Assembly (NCBI GenBank): GCA_964496205.1
Contig: CAZBXV010000004.1
Coordinates: 11,586 to 75,585, forward strand
Origin: CAYLHS01 sp964496205
Lineage (GTDB): Bacteria > Actinomycetota > Acidimicrobiia > Spongiisociales > UBA4744
DNA: 64,000 bases
Reading direction: 5' to 3'
Shown: in pieces, positions 25,440-34,902 of the stretch
Numbering within the stretch: the first letter of the stretch is position 1
Layout of the letters: every line of letters starts with the position of its first letter
Position numbers and translations under genes: made by a program
Notes under the pieces: model-generated
The model's input: the letters and a program-made list of their open reading frames with translations, nothing else
What the model was told of the DNA's origin: nothing
Database searches by the model: none

Positions 25440-25963
25440 TGCCGCTCCTTCCTCTTCGCCGGGAAGTACGCGAGGGCAATGGCTCCGACGGCTGCGACGA
25501 TGAGGAGCAGCGATGTTGCTTCGAGTGGAAGTACCCAGTCTGAGAACAGCCCGTTGCCGATCACTTCGGCGGAGCCGACGGGCGGCGTGGCGGTCTGAGC
25601 GACACCCGTCACCCAGGCCCAGTTGTGGACGATCAGGATGGCTCCGACAATGCCAAGCCCTGCGAGGCCGACGAGCCCCACGAGTGGCCGCTGCCATGGG
25701 AGCTTCTCGGTGAGGTCTTCGGTGCGATCGACTCCGATCAGCATGATCACGAACAAGAAGAGCGTCATCACTGCGCCCGCGTACACGATCACCTGAACGG
25801 CGGCGACGAAGTATGCCGACTGGACAACATAGAAGATGGCCAGTGACAGCATCGTGAGAATCAACCCCATTGCCGAGCGCACCGGATTCTTGGCGAACAC
25901 GACCGCAAGGGCTCCGACGATGGCAAGGGCACCGAACAGGAAGAAGAGCACGAGTTCGGTCAC
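25436..25963 (-). CDS. nuoJ: NADH-quinone oxidoreductase subunit J
   Basis: A 175-residue five-helix membrane subunit. The third-helix signature FVAAVQVIVYAGAVMTLFLFVIML is clear. It overlaps nuoI upstream and nuoK downstream by four bases each. The last helix ends in a basic tail, AKRKERQ. Confidence 0.94.
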   Translation of the reverse strand: MTELVLFFLFGALAIVGALAVVFAKNPVRSAMGLILTMLSLAIFYVVQSAYFVAAVQVIVYAGAVMTLFLFVIMLIGVDRTEDLTEKLPWQRPLVGLVGLAGLGIVGAILIVHNWAWVTGVAQTATPPVGSAEVIGNGLFSDWVLPLEATSLLLIVAAVGAIALAYFPAKRKERQ

Positions 25964-26595
25964 GATGTCTCCTCCCCCCGGTCCTTCGTCTCCTGGTCGT
26001 CTTCAGGGAGTCGCTCCTTGCCTGCCCGCGGCGTCCACCCGACAACCCCTTCGTAGCTCGCCCGTCCTGAAGGTGCGGTCGCCCGCATCCAACCGTCGCC
26101 CTCCGTGAGTTCCTCGAAGTTGGCGAACTCGTCCTCGGCGAACATGTGGTTGGGTGATCCGTCGTCGTTGACGAGGAGTTCCTTCTTCGTGTAGATGGCG
26201 TCTTGGCGGTTGGTGACCGACATCTCGAAGAGCTGGGTCATCGTGATCGCCTCGGTGGGGCAAGCCTCGACACAGAGGCCGCAGAAGATGCACCGCAGCA
26301 TGTTGATGTCGTAGACGAACCCATACCGCTCGCCGGGGCTGACCGGCGCTTCCGGTGGGTTGTCGGCGCCTCGGACGTAGATGCAGTAGGCGGGGCACGC
26401 CCCTGCGCACAGCTCGCACCCGATGCACTTCTCGGTCCCGTCCGGGTACCGGTTCAGCTGGTGCCGTCCGTGGAATCGCTGCGGCTTCTCCCGGAACTCT
26501 TGTGGGTACCGCCCGGTGACGAGGCCGTCCTTGAAGACGGTTCTGACCCCGATCCCGAAGGTGATCTTGAGGCCCTTGGCGAACTCGGAGATCAT
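25960..26595 (-). CDS. nuoI: NADH-quinone oxidoreductase subunit I (2x 4Fe-4S)
   Basis: A 211-residue ferredoxin-like subunit that carries clusters N6a and N6b toward N2. Both cluster motifs are complete: CIGCELCAGACP and CIFCGLCVEACP, about 45 residues apart. I chose the ATG at 26595 because it gives the ATGA overlap typical of this operon; an ATG two codons earlier (26601) is equally possible. The C-terminus extends about 50 residues beyond the usual end with an acidic, polar tail of unknown role. Confidence 0.94.
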   Translation of the reverse strand: MISEFAKGLKITFGIGVRTVFKDGLVTGRYPQEFREKPQRFHGRHQLNRYPDGTEKCIGCELCAGACPAYCIYVRGADNPPEAPVSPGERYGFVYDINMLRCIFCGLCVEACPTEAITMTQLFEMSVTNRQDAIYTKKELLVNDDGSPNHMFAEDEFANFEELTEGDGWMRATAPSGRASYEGVVGWTPRAGKERLPEDDQETKDRGEETS

Positions 26596-27686
26596 GCCCA
26601 TGGCAATCCAAACTGTCGAAGTCCAACGATGATCGTGACGAACACCAGCCAGGCGAGCGCTGCCGGGATGAGTCCCTTCCACCCGAGCGCCATCAAGCGG
26701 TCGTATCTTATCCGTGGCCATGACGCCCTGATCCACATGAAGATGAACAGGACGACGATCGTCTTGGCGAAGAAGTAGATGATCGGAAGCAGGAACGAGA
26801 TCCAGGTTGGGATGCTTCCGTCGAACGTCGGGCCGTTCCAACCACCGAGGAACAGCGTTGTGATCAACGCCGACATGTTGAACATGTTGATGTACTCGGC
26901 AAGGAAGAACCATGCGAACCGCATCCCCGAGTACTCGGTGTGGAAACCGCCGACCAGCTCCTGCTCGGCTTCCACCATGTCGAAGGGCGCACGGTTGGTT
27001 TCTGCGACGCCGGCGATGAAGAAGATCACGAACGAGATGAACATCGGGATGATGTTCCACCGAGGAATCAGCATGAGCGGCGGCCAGTCGAACAGGTTGT
27101 AGTACGAACCGGCCTGGGAGGCGACGATCTGCTGGAGTGACAGGCTGCCGGAGTAGAAGACAACTGGAACGAGCGCGAGTCCAATAGCCGCTTCGTAGGA
27201 GATGGCCTGCGCCGTTGCGCGAACCGCACCGAGCAGTGGGTACTTGGATCCCGAGGACCATCCGGCGAGGACCACCGAGTACACGGCGACGGACGAGAAC
27301 GCGAGGATGTACAGCAGACCGATGTTGAGATCGGTTCCCTGGAGACTGATCACATGCTGGACTCCGCCGAGCGTGATCGTGAACGGCCTTCCGATGGGGA
27401 TCACCAGGAAGATCAAGAATGCGGGAATCAGCGCGATGACCGGCGCGAGGATGTACAGCCCGAAGTCGGCTTTGCGCGGCGTGATGGGTTCCTTGAAGAA
27501 CAGCTTGAGGCCGTCGGCGGCGGTCTGGAGAATGCCGAACGGTCCCGCACGGAACGGTCCGATACGGTTCTGCATGTCGGCGACGACCTTGCGTTCGGCC
27601 CACACCAGCAGGATCACCACAACCATGAGCATGGCGAAGATGACGATGACCTTGATCAACGAAACGATGATGAGGAACCAGTCCAT
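26592..27686 (-). CDS. nuoH: NADH-quinone oxidoreductase subunit H
   Basis: A 364-residue membrane subunit that forms much of the quinone chamber. The conserved loop ERKVVADMQNRIGPFRAGPFG near the N-terminus and the acidic segment ETNRAPFDMVEAEQELVGGF are diagnostic. The first base of its ATG coincides with the last base of the nuoG stop (27686), and it overlaps nuoI downstream. Confidence 0.96.
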   Translation of the reverse strand: MDWFLIIVSLIKVIVIFAMLMVVVILLVWAERKVVADMQNRIGPFRAGPFGILQTAADGLKLFFKEPITPRKADFGLYILAPVIALIPAFLIFLVIPIGRPFTITLGGVQHVISLQGTDLNIGLLYILAFSSVAVYSVVLAGWSSGSKYPLLGAVRATAQAISYEAAIGLALVPVVFYSGSLSLQQIVASQAGSYYNLFDWPPLMLIPRWNIIPMFISFVIFFIAGVAETNRAPFDMVEAEQELVGGFHTEYSGMRFAWFFLAEYINMFNMSALITTLFLGGWNGPTFDGSIPTWISFLLPIIYFFAKTIVVLFIFMWIRASWPRIRYDRLMALGWKGLIPAALAWLVFVTIIVGLRQFGLPWA

Positions 27687-30115
27687 CAGCCGTCGGTCCC
27701 CTTCCTCACCGTGACTTCGAGTCGGTCACCGAGGGACGGCATCTCCGGCTGATTGAACGGGACGTACACCACGCCTTTCGCGAGGGAGCCGTCCAGTGCC
27801 ACCGGCATAGACACCGCGCCGGTCTCCGTTTCGACAATCACATCGTCACCGGTAGCGACGCCAAGCGTGGCTGCGTCCTCCGGATGGAGATTCGCTGCCG
27901 GCCCGGGCGCCTGACTGTGAAGCGAGAGAGAGTGGCGCATCTCGACACCGTCGTCATAGAGGGTCCGCGCCAGGTGTAGCACCATCGGGGCGGTGCCCGA
28001 CTCCAGGTCGTGGTGCACCGGCCGGTAGCGAAGCGGCTGCTCGACACCCTCCTTGGGAACGATGACGCCATCGCCCCGCAGATCGGACCGGCGGAGATCC
28101 GCATAGGCGGGCGCTACGGTGGCGATCTCGGAAGCGACGGACTGAACGGAGTCGAATCCCATGGAACCTCCCAGCCTCCGCGCGATCTCTTCGAGGATGG
28201 ACCAATCGGGAAGGGTCTGGCCTGGCCCGGCGACGATCTGAGCCACCTTCTGCACCCTGCCCTCGATGTTGGTGGAGGTGCCTTCCTTCTCGGCGAAGGC
28301 TTCCGCAGGAAAGACGACGTCGGCTCTCGACGACGAGTCGGTGAGGAAGAGGTCGAGCGCGATCGTGAACTCGGCCGAATCGAGCGCGCGGGCAGCAAGG
28401 GCACCATCCGGCACGTCTCTGACTGGGTCTGCTCCCACCATGATCAGCGCCTTGATATCTCCATCCTCAAGACCTTCGAGGATGCCCTTCGCGTCCCGCC
28501 CCTCGTGATCGGGCACCGCCCCGAACGCCGCTTCGAAAGATGCCACGTGATCTGCATCGTCGAGTGGCACCCTGCCGGGGAGGAGCCCGGGCGACAGTCC
28601 CATGTCGAGCGCGCCGTACACATTGGAGCGGCGGGCGAATGGCAGCACCTTGGCGTCGGGAAGTCCCAGCACGAAGGCAGCGACCGACTCGGCGAGTCTC
28701 GGATCCTCGGTCAGTCCGGTACGTCCGATGATCGCCACGACCGGCCCGTCGTCCAGGGTTGCGCGTGCGGCGGCGCACTCGCCTTCACCGGCGGCAAGCG
28801 CTCGCAACACCTCTGGTCCTTGCCCGGGACGGTACGTGATCTTGTGCGTAGTGCGGTCGTCGAGGCCGGTCCTGCGCGGATGGACGACGACGAGTTTGAC
28901 GCCCTTCTTCTGCGCTGCTTGGCGCACCCGCAGATACAGCGTCCCCGACACCTCTTTGAGGTCTGGCGCCCAGATGAGAATCGAACCGGCCGCGTCGACA
29001 TCGTCGATCGTCGCCTTCCGATCGACCGTCGCGAGGAGCTTCGGGTCGATCTCGTCATCCATCTGGGCATCCACGTGGTTTGATCCGACGACGGCGCGCA
29101 TGAACTTCGAGAAGGCATACGCGTCCTCGTTGGTGCCGCGGGCGCCTCCGAGACCCGCTACCGCAGCCCCACCGTGGGCATCGATGATCCCCCGGAGCTT
29201 CGTCGCGGTGAGGTCCAGCGCCTCCGCCCAGGAGGCCTCCCGGAACGTTCCATCGACGTTCTTGATGAGCGGTGTGCGGAGCCGATCCTTGGAGCCGATG
29301 AACTCGAAGCCGAATCTGCACTTGTCGTTCAGCCAGCCTTGATTCGTGGCGTCGTTGTCGACACCGGTGAAGCGCAGCACCGTGTTGGCGCTCGTGTCGA
29401 TCTCGATGGACTCGCCGGCAGAGCAGTGGTGGCACGTAGATGCGGCCTTCTTCAGATCCCACGGTCTTGCCCTGAATCGGTAGGGAACCGCCGTCAACGC
29501 CCCGACGGGGCAGATCTGTACGGTGTTGCCCGAGAAGTAGGAGGCGAACGGTTCGTCCGGGAATGTCGAGATCTGAGCGTTGCCGCCGGCCTCCACGAAC
29601 TCGATGAGTGGATCTCCGGCGACCTCGTCTGCGAAGCGCACGCAGCGAGCGCAGATGATGCATCGTTCCCTGTCGAGGAGCACCAGATCGGAGACCGGAA
29701 TCGGCTTCTCGAAGTGGCGTTTCTCTTCGACGAACCGGCTCTCACCAGGCCCGTAGCCGACCGTCTGATCCTGGAGCGGACACTCGCCACCCTTGTCGCA
29801 GACGGGACAGTCGAGCGGGTGGTTGATGAGCAGGAACTCCAGCACGCCTTCCTGAGCCTTCTTGGCCACAGGAGATTTCGTGTAGACCACCTGCCCATCC
29901 GTCGCCTCGAGCGTGCATGACGTCGTGATGATCCTGCCGCGAGGGGTCTCCATCTCGACAAGGCAGGAACGGCACATGCCAACCGGATCGAGGCGCTCGT
30001 GATAGCAGAAGTGTGGGATGTAGACACCTGCGTCCCGCGCTGCATCGATGACCAACGTGCCCTTCGGCACCTCCAACTCCCGCCCGTCGACGGTGATCTT
30101 CACCAGCTCAGCCAA
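27686..30115 (-). CDS. nuoG: NADH-quinone oxidoreductase subunit G
   Basis: An 809-residue iron-sulfur subunit. In order: a [2Fe-2S] domain (HFCYHERLDPVGMCRSCLVE), the His-Cys3 motif (HPLDCPVCDKGGECPLQDQT), a 4Fe-4S domain (CIICARCVRF, CPVGAL), an extra N7-type site (CHHCSAGESIEID), then a long molybdopterin-oxidoreductase-like domain without obvious Mo ligands, as is normal for NuoG. The start is ambiguous: the TTG at 30115 has GGGGGGTG upstream, and a GTG at 30103 or 30130 would also fit. It overlaps the nuoF stop. Confidence 0.94.
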   Translation of the reverse strand: MAELVKITVDGRELEVPKGTLVIDAARDAGVYIPHFCYHERLDPVGMCRSCLVEMETPRGRIITTSCTLEATDGQVVYTKSPVAKKAQEGVLEFLLINHPLDCPVCDKGGECPLQDQTVGYGPGESRFVEEKRHFEKPIPVSDLVLLDRERCIICARCVRFADEVAGDPLIEFVEAGGNAQISTFPDEPFASYFSGNTVQICPVGALTAVPYRFRARPWDLKKAASTCHHCSAGESIEIDTSANTVLRFTGVDNDATNQGWLNDKCRFGFEFIGSKDRLRTPLIKNVDGTFREASWAEALDLTATKLRGIIDAHGGAAVAGLGGARGTNEDAYAFSKFMRAVVGSNHVDAQMDDEIDPKLLATVDRKATIDDVDAAGSILIWAPDLKEVSGTLYLRVRQAAQKKGVKLVVVHPRRTGLDDRTTHKITYRPGQGPEVLRALAAGEGECAAARATLDDGPVVAIIGRTGLTEDPRLAESVAAFVLGLPDAKVLPFARRSNVYGALDMGLSPGLLPGRVPLDDADHVASFEAAFGAVPDHEGRDAKGILEGLEDGDIKALIMVGADPVRDVPDGALAARALDSAEFTIALDLFLTDSSSRADVVFPAEAFAEKEGTSTNIEGRVQKVAQIVAGPGQTLPDWSILEEIARRLGGSMGFDSVQSVASEIATVAPAYADLRRSDLRGDGVIVPKEGVEQPLRYRPVHHDLESGTAPMVLHLARTLYDDGVEMRHSLSLHSQAPGPAANLHPEDAATLGVATGDDVIVETETGAVSMPVALDGSLAKGVVYVPFNQPEMPSLGDRLEVTVRKGTDG

Positions 30116-31403
30116 GAGGACACCCCCCACCGTGAATGTGCGCCATGACCTCGTCTTTGAAGTAGGTCATGATCGAGATGATCGGCGCAACCGAGGATGG
30201 CCCCAACGGACAAATCGTGGTTTGTGCGGGTGGCCACTTGAGTCCAGGACTGATGTTGTCGCCGATGTCGAGGAGAAGGTCGGCGTCGACCTCGCGCCCC
30301 GAGCCCTCCTCTATCCTGCGGAGGACCATATCTTCCCAGGTTGTGCCTTCTCGGCACGGGGTGCATTGCCCACAGGACTCGTTCGAGAAGAACCGAACGA
30401 GGCGTTCTGCCGCCTGAACCACACAGGTAGTGTCGTCCATCACGATCACCGCGCCCGAACCGAGCATCGAGTCGGCTTTCGTAACGGCCGCACGGGTGAT
30501 CGGATCGTCGAGATGCAATGAGGGCACCAGCCACGGGGAACTCGCTCCGCCGGGGATCCATGCCTTGAGTTCGTTGCCGTTCCGAATGCCTCCGGCGACG
30601 TCATAGATGAGCTGTCGCCAAGTGATGCCCCGTGGCAGCTCGTAGTTCCCCGGATTGACGACATGACCCGACACGGAGAACAGGAACGTGCCCGTGTCGT
30701 CCGGGTCCCCGAGCGCCTTGTAGGCATCCGCACCCTCGTTGATGATGAAAGCGAGGTTGGACACCGTCTCCACGTTGTTGACGATCGTGGGGAGCATGTA
30801 GAGACCTTTGGCGGCCGGGTAGTAGGGAGGCTTCAACCGTGGTTCACCCCTACGACCCTCAAGGCTGTTGATGAGCGCCGTCTCTTCGCCACAGATGTAC
30901 ATGCCTGCGCCGAGGTGAATCGTGATGTCCAGGTCGTAGTCGGTGCCGAAGATGCCCGTGCCGAGATAGCCGCGTTCGTACGCTTCGTCGATCGCACGCT
31001 GGACATAGCGGGATGGCTTGGCATACTCGCCACGGATGTAGACGAATGCGTCGTGGACCTCGTTGGCGATCGAAGTGATGATGATGCCTTCGATCATTTG
31101 GTGCGGATCGCGTTCGAGCAGCTGCCGATCCTTGAAGGTCCCCGGCTCGGACTCGTCACCGTTGACGACGAGGTAGGAGGGCCGGGCCGGTGCCAAGAAA
31201 CTCCACTTCATCCCTGCGGAGAATGCCGCGCCTCCACGGCCGATCAGCCCAGATGCTTTGACCGTTTCGACCAACTCGTCGCGGGTCATGCCGAGTGCTT
31301 TGCGTGCGGCCTCGTAGCCTCCGGTCGTCTCGTACACATCGATCCGAGTGCTGTCCGACGGATGCTCCGTCATGCGCTTCGTGAGGTGAACCGGGTAGGT
31401 CAC
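30108..31403 (-). CDS. nuoF: NADH-quinone oxidoreductase subunit F (NADH- and FMN-binding)
   Basis: A 431-residue subunit where NADH is oxidised. The nucleotide-binding glycine-rich segment GLIGRGGAAFSAGMKW, the FMN region YICGEETALINSLEGRRGEP and the cluster motif ESCGQCTPCREGT are present. The start is a GTG with GGAGGTG just upstream, overlapping the nuoE stop by GTGA. The N-terminus is short, with no thioredoxin-like extension. Confidence 0.96.
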   Translation of the reverse strand: MTYPVHLTKRMTEHPSDSTRIDVYETTGGYEAARKALGMTRDELVETVKASGLIGRGGAAFSAGMKWSFLAPARPSYLVVNGDESEPGTFKDRQLLERDPHQMIEGIIITSIANEVHDAFVYIRGEYAKPSRYVQRAIDEAYERGYLGTGIFGTDYDLDITIHLGAGMYICGEETALINSLEGRRGEPRLKPPYYPAAKGLYMLPTIVNNVETVSNLAFIINEGADAYKALGDPDDTGTFLFSVSGHVVNPGNYELPRGITWRQLIYDVAGGIRNGNELKAWIPGGASSPWLVPSLHLDDPITRAAVTKADSMLGSGAVIVMDDTTCVVQAAERLVRFFSNESCGQCTPCREGTTWEDMVLRRIEEGSGREVDADLLLDIGDNISPGLKWPPAQTTICPLGPSSVAPIISIMTYFKDEVMAHIHGGGCPLG

Positions 31404-32086
31404 GAGGCACCTCCCGCCGTCCCGTAGGGGTCAAACGCCGGATAGGGTCCTACTGCTCCCTGCTGGTCTGCAGCTCCGGGCTCGAAGGACGGTCTGCCAC
31501 CAAAGCGATCCTGGAGTTCCTCTGCTCGCACCACCTCAGGTTTGGTTTCGCGCAGCCACGCGATCATTTCAGCGACGGACTCCGGCGTGACTCCCTCGAC
31601 CAGTTCATAGTTGACCATCACCGCAGGAGCGCCACCGCAGGCCCCGATACATTCGATGTGATCGACTGTGACGATTCCCTCGGCGTCGATCTCCCCTGCC
31701 GGCGCCCCCGCCGTCGTTTCCGCCGAGCTCATCACGTCGTCAGCACCGAGCAGAAAACACGAGATTGAGGTACAGACCGACACCAGATAGCGACCAACCG
31801 GCCTCCGCTTGAACATCTCGTAGAAGGTTGCGACGGACTCGACCTGGATCGGTGTCAACTCGGTCAGTTCGGCGACCCTACGCACACCATCATCGGTGAG
31901 ATATCCGTCGTGTCGCATCGCCATGTAGAGCAACGGCATGACGGCAGAACGCTTCTGCGGGTAGCAGCCGAGGATCTTCTCGGCCCGTTCGAGAAGTTCA
32001 GGGCTCCAACTCACGGCGTTCTCCTCAATGCTGACCGCAACAGCCCCGGCGAATAGTGATGAGAACTCATCGATCGACGTCTCCAA
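31400..32086 (-). CDS. nuoE: NADH-quinone oxidoreductase subunit E
   Basis: A 228-residue [2Fe-2S] subunit that partners NuoF. The four ligands are Cys105 and Cys110 (SVCTSISCFL) and Cys146 and Cys150 (ECIGACGGAP). It is longer than many NuoE proteins because of a polar C-terminal tail rich in Gly, Pro and Ala. It overlaps the nuoD stop by 20 bases if it starts at 32086; a later start is possible. Confidence 0.94.
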   Translation of the reverse strand: METSIDEFSSLFAGAVAVSIEENAVSWSPELLERAEKILGCYPQKRSAVMPLLYMAMRHDGYLTDDGVRRVAELTELTPIQVESVATFYEMFKRRPVGRYLVSVCTSISCFLLGADDVMSSAETTAGAPAGEIDAEGIVTVDHIECIGACGGAPAVMVNYELVEGVTPESVAEMIAWLRETKPEVVRAEELQDRFGGRPSFEPGAADQQGAVGPYPAFDPYGTAGGAS

Positions 32087-33407
32087 TCACCGGATCGAAC
32101 GACGCGACCGTGGCAACCGTGTCGGCGATGAGTGAATCCGACATCGCGATCGGCAGGCCCTGAAGGTTCGCTAGCGAAGGGGCCCGTATGTGCATGCGAA
32201 GCGGCTTGGCCCCGCCGTCGGAGACCAGATAGGCGCCCAGCTCCCCTCGTGGCGATTCGATGGCGACATACGCCTCGCCCGCAGGCACCTTGAACCCTTC
32301 GGTGAAGATCTTGAAGTGGTGGATCAGCGCTTCCATCGACTGATCGATGCGAGCCCTCGGCGGCGGTGTGACTTTCCGATCGTCGGTCCGGTAGTCGCCC
32401 TTGGGCATCGAGTCGGCGACTTGTCTGACAATGTGCAGCGACTGGAGAATCTCCTCGACACGCACCCGGTATCGGTCGTACACATCTCCGTTGCGGCCGA
32501 CGGGAACCTCGAACTCGTACTGCTCGAATCCGCTGTACGGCTGAGCCTTCCTCAAGTCCCAGTCGACCCCCGTTGCCCTCAGGTTGGGGCCGGTGATTCC
32601 GTAGGCGATCGCTTCGGCGGCGGTGATGACGCCAACACCAACGGTGCGCTCCTCCCAGATCGGGTTGTGCTTGAGGAGAGCCTCATACTGATCCATACCG
32701 GCCAGTGCCTTCTCGATGATGCCATCGATGTCTGATCGCCAGCCATCTGGAAGGTCGGCGGCCACGCCACCCGGACGGATGTAGTTGTGGTTCATCCGCA
32801 GGCCGGTCGTCTTCTCGAAGAATGCGAGGATCGCTTCTCGATCACGGAATCCGTACAGCATCATCGAAAGCGCCCCGATGTCCATACCGGTGGTTGCCAG
32901 GAATACCTGGTGGCTGCCGATCCGATTCAGCTCGGTCATGAGCACCCGGATCGCCTGCGCTCTCGGCGGGATCTCCACTCCGAGCAACTGCTCGACGGTG
33001 AGCGAGTAGGCGAGCTCATTGAACAACGGCGACATGTAGTCCATCCGGGTGACGTTCGTGGTTCCCTGAAGGAAGCTCAGCTCCTCACCCGTCTTCTCCA
33101 TCCCCGTGTGGAGATACCCGATGATCGGCTTGCTCCTACGAATGATCTCGCCTTCGAGTTCGAGTTGCAGTCTCAGCACGCCGTGGGTCGAAGGATGTTG
33201 TGGTCCCATATTGACGATCATCAACTCGTCTTCGGGAATCTCCTCTTCGATGATGAAGTCGTCGTCGACCGCCGTGCCGGTCTGCTCGGTGAGACGACCG
33301 CCCTTCTCCTCCGGGCGCATCTTCTGCGCGCCCTCGTCGGTGGATCTCTTCACCCACTCCGGCTCTTCCGTCCCCGTGATCCAGACCTCGTGAAGTTCGC
33401 GTTTCAT
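32067..33407 (-). CDS. nuoD: NADH-quinone oxidoreductase subunit D
   Basis: A 446-residue 49-kDa-type subunit, which forms the quinone-binding pocket with NuoB. Signatures: MGPQHPSTHGVLRLQLELEG, YLHTGMEKTGEE and the C-terminal SPRGELGAYLVSDGG. The start at 33407 gives the ATGA overlap with nuoC. About 65 residues precede the core as an acidic extension, roughly IIEEEIPEDELMI at its end. Confidence 0.95.
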   Translation of the reverse strand: MKRELHEVWITGTEEPEWVKRSTDEGAQKMRPEEKGGRLTEQTGTAVDDDFIIEEEIPEDELMIVNMGPQHPSTHGVLRLQLELEGEIIRRSKPIIGYLHTGMEKTGEELSFLQGTTNVTRMDYMSPLFNELAYSLTVEQLLGVEIPPRAQAIRVLMTELNRIGSHQVFLATTGMDIGALSMMLYGFRDREAILAFFEKTTGLRMNHNYIRPGGVAADLPDGWRSDIDGIIEKALAGMDQYEALLKHNPIWEERTVGVGVITAAEAIAYGITGPNLRATGVDWDLRKAQPYSGFEQYEFEVPVGRNGDVYDRYRVRVEEILQSLHIVRQVADSMPKGDYRTDDRKVTPPPRARIDQSMEALIHHFKIFTEGFKVPAGEAYVAIESPRGELGAYLVSDGGAKPLRMHIRAPSLANLQGLPIAMSDSLIADTVATVASFDPVIGDVDR

Positions 33408-33946
33408 GAGGCCTCCGGCGACGACTTGAACTGGACCGGAACGGAACCGACGGCATAGTCCTTGCGAAGCGGGTGCCCCTGCCACTCATCCGGCATCAAA
33501 ATCCTGGTCAGGTCGGGGTGATCCTCGAACGTGACGCCAAACATGTCATATGCCTCGCGCTCGTAGAAATTGGCTCCGGGATAGACGGGGACGAGCGACT
33601 CGACCGTCATGTCGTCTTCGGGAAGTGGTGCACGGAGCCTCACCCGAAGATTGTGTTGAAGTGACACGAGCCCGGCGACCAGTTCGAACCGTACGTCCTT
33701 GACTCCCAGGTAGTCGACGACAGTCTCGTCTACGAGCATCTCAAATCCCGCGTCCTTGGTTGCTGCTGCGACTTCCCGCCAGCGTTCTTTCGGAACGATG
33801 AAGACGTCCTGCCCGCTGGACAGCTGGTGCTCGATCCCGATGCTTCCGGCGAGGTCGGCCACGAGGGACTCGCTCCCAGCGGTCTGATCGGCCTCCATCG
33901 GAGCCTCGGCGTCCATCTGGGGATCCGTCGTCTGATCATCACTCAT
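33404..33946 (-). CDS. nuoC: NADH-quinone oxidoreductase subunit C, second copy
   Basis: A 180-residue 30-kDa-type subunit. The family segment YPGANFYEREAYDMFGVTFE followed by HPDLTRILMPDEWQGHPLRK is clear. It has an acidic N-terminal extension (DDQTTDPQMDAEAPMEADQT). It overlaps nuoB and nuoD by ATGA on each side. It is diverged from the nuoC at the left window edge. Confidence 0.95.
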   Translation of the reverse strand: MSDDQTTDPQMDAEAPMEADQTAGSESLVADLAGSIGIEHQLSSGQDVFIVPKERWREVAAATKDAGFEMLVDETVVDYLGVKDVRFELVAGLVSLQHNLRVRLRAPLPEDDMTVESLVPVYPGANFYEREAYDMFGVTFEDHPDLTRILMPDEWQGHPLRKDYAVGSVPVQFKSSPEAS

Positions 33947-34413
33947 CGGCTGATCTCCCCGGAGACGATCTTGGCCTGGAGCGTGAGGATGCCGTGCATG
34001 AGCGACTGCGGTCCCGGGGGACATCCAGGCACATACATGTCGACCGGAACGATCTCATCCACACCCTGAACGATCGCGTAGTTGTTGAACATGCCACCCG
34101 ACGAAGCGCACGCTCCCATCGAGATGACCCACTTGGGCTCAGGCATCTGGTCGTATACCTGGCGAAGTACCGGCGCCATCTTCTGTGAGACCCGCCCGGC
34201 AACGATCATCAGATCTGCCTGGCGGGGCGACGCCCGGAATACCTCCATGCCGAACCGGGCGAGGTCGTAGTGTGCGGCTCCTGTCGCCATCATCTCGATG
34301 GCGCAGCAGGCGAGACCGAAGGTGGCCGGCCACATCGACTGTGTCTGCGCCCAGTGGGCAGCCTTCTGGACAGTGGTGGTGAGGATGCCCGGCGCACCGT
34401 CGGCACGAGCCAT
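33943..34413 (-). CDS. nuoB: NADH-quinone oxidoreductase subunit B, second copy
   Basis: A 156-residue NuoB with tandem Cys36-Cys37 (GLACCAIEMM), Cys102 (MGACASSGG) and Cys131 (VPGCPPGP), sufficient for cluster N2. The ATG shares one base with the nuoA stop (TGATG). Compared with the first NuoB it has a different N-terminus and a MFNNYAIVQG loop in place of PYWDSYSVTKG. Confidence 0.96.
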   Translation of the reverse strand: MARADGAPGILTTTVQKAAHWAQTQSMWPATFGLACCAIEMMATGAAHYDLARFGMEVFRASPRQADLMIVAGRVSQKMAPVLRQVYDQMPEPKWVISMGACASSGGMFNNYAIVQGVDEIVPVDMYVPGCPPGPQSLMHGILTLQAKIVSGEISR

Positions 34414-34823
34414 CAGGCAGCCTCTCTGTCGACGGGGATGTAGCGCGAACGACGCTTCACGTTCCAGTCGAGGGCGCCCCGCTTCCATACATAGCTCAGC
34501 GTCTCGATGACGAGAAGGGTGAACACGCCGACGGCTGCGATTCCGTACCAGCCAAGCTGCTTGAACTGGACCGCCCACGCAAACAGGAACATCGTCTCGA
34601 TGTCGAAGATCACGAACAGCATCGCGACGAGGTAGAACTTGACGGGGAACCGCTGTGCCGGTTCGTTCTCCGGCACGATGCCGCACTCGTATGGTGCGAC
34701 CTTTTCCGGCGATGGCTTCTTTGGTGCGATGAGCCAGGACAGGCCGACGACCCCAAACCCAAACACTGCCACCAACACGAACATGATCGCAACAGGCAGG
34801 TAGTCGGCAAGGCTCACAGACAC
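34413..34823 (-). CDS. nuoA: NADH-quinone oxidoreductase subunit A, second copy
   Basis: A 136-residue three-helix subunit with the central KVAPYECGIVPENEPAQRF and FYLVAMLFVIFDIETMFLFAW. It starts at GTG 34823, or at GTG 34817, which is better spaced from the GAGAGGG ribosome site. It is the first gene of the complete nuoABCDEFGHIJKLMN operon, preceded by a promoter and a small hairpin that pairs with the ribosome site. Confidence 0.94.
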   Translation of the reverse strand: MSVSLADYLPVAIMFVLVAVFGFGVVGLSWLIAPKKPSPEKVAPYECGIVPENEPAQRFPVKFYLVAMLFVIFDIETMFLFAWAVQFKQLGWYGIAAVGVFTLLVIETLSYVWKRGALDWNVKRRSRYIPVDREAA

Positions 34824-34850
34824 ACCCTCTCTTCGGTGAGGGTAAGACTA
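34824..34850 (-). promoter_or_regulatory. nuo operon promoter and 5' hairpin
   Basis: On the minus strand a TAGTCT -10 element (34845-34850) is followed at once by ACCCTC (34838-34843), an eight-base loop and GAGGGT (34824-34829). The second arm contains the Shine-Dalgarno bases of nuoA, so the hairpin could mask translation initiation. Whether this regulates is inference. Confidence 0.5.
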
Positions 34851-34902
34851 GAAGTCGGGACCAGCCGCGCCAAAACCCGAGGGGCGAGGCGCGTGCCCGG
34901 CA

